Assembly (NCBI GenBank): GCA_020536535.1
Contig: JAHLWZ010000344.1
Location: 2,301-23,519, forward strand
From: Pelomyxa schiedti
Taxonomy: Eukaryota > Evosea > Pelobiontida > Pelomyxidae
Direction of reading: 5' to 3'
Length of the DNA stretch: 21,219 bases
Shown here: positions 21,170 to 21,219 of the stretch, piece after piece
Layout: each line of letters opens with the position of its first letter
How positions within the stretch are numbered: position 1 is the first letter of the stretch
Made by a program: the position numbers and the translations under genes
The notes under the pieces: model-generated
The model's database searches: none
Told to the model about the DNA's origin: nothing
What the model saw: the letters and a program-made list of their open reading frames with translations, nothing else

Positions 21170-21219
21170 ATGGAACGTTTTCACACACAAGTGAAGGAGT
21201 GTCTTGCACAAAACATCAA
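21170..21219 (+). CDS. Start of an unidentified gene, cut by window end
   Basis: An ATG at 21170 opens a frame MERFHTQVKECLAQNI that runs off the window. It follows about 240 nt that contain the end of the previous transcript and presumably a promoter. Too short to identify; the charged, helix-like opening looks plausible as protein. Confidence 0.4.
   Translation, partial: MERFHTQVKECLAQNI

Overview
The window is nuclear DNA of a single-celled (or very gene-dense) eukaryote. Nearly every gene is cut by many short GT-AG introns, mostly 38-110 nt, and all three stop codons are used as stops. AATAAA signals follow several genes, and eukaryote-only families are present (annexin, ribosomal protein S15a, PDAP1, carnosine N-methyltransferase, protein kinase, rhodanese-dual-specificity phosphatase). 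I cannot name the lineage; the gene set points to a free-living protist rather than an animal, plant or yeast. Gene models were built by hand by joining exons across introns with consistent phase. Six joined models (annexin, ACD-GNAT, GH63, CARNMT, S15a, PDAP1) come out as whole numbers of codons ending in a stop, which is strong internal support.

Layout. 92-1481 (-): secreted protein of unknown family, probably cut by the window edge, with a stem-loop and a 16-nt tandem repeat near its 3' side. 1709-2972 (+): complete four-repeat annexin. 3040-4198 (+): coding-looking but incoherent exons, one hypothetical gene ending at 3781 and perhaps a second. 4199-5226: no gene seen. 5227-8555 (+): 935-aa fusion of NDP-forming acyl-CoA synthetase (ACD) with a GNAT acetyltransferase. 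8621-11352 (-): 660-aa secreted YgjK-like GH63 glucosidase in 16 exons, tail to tail with the previous gene. 11451-11990 (+): small unknown gene. 12483-15140 (+): protein kinase with PINK1-like core motif, coiled coil and a 58-glutamine tract. 15403-16733 (-): rhodanese plus dual-specificity phosphatase. 16940-18817 (-): carnosine N-methyltransferase-like enzyme with a 13-nt microexon. 19003-19618 (-): ribosomal protein S15a (uS8). 20181-20929 (+): PDAP1/HASPP28-like protein. 21170 to end (+): start of another gene.

The genes do not form a pathway. The points most worth following are the two genes of bacterial-type architecture that are now intron-rich (ACD-GNAT and YgjK-like GH63), the polyglutamine kinase with altered HRD and DFG motifs, and a non-coding element found in two copies (near 12230 and 16826), each ending in a T-run.
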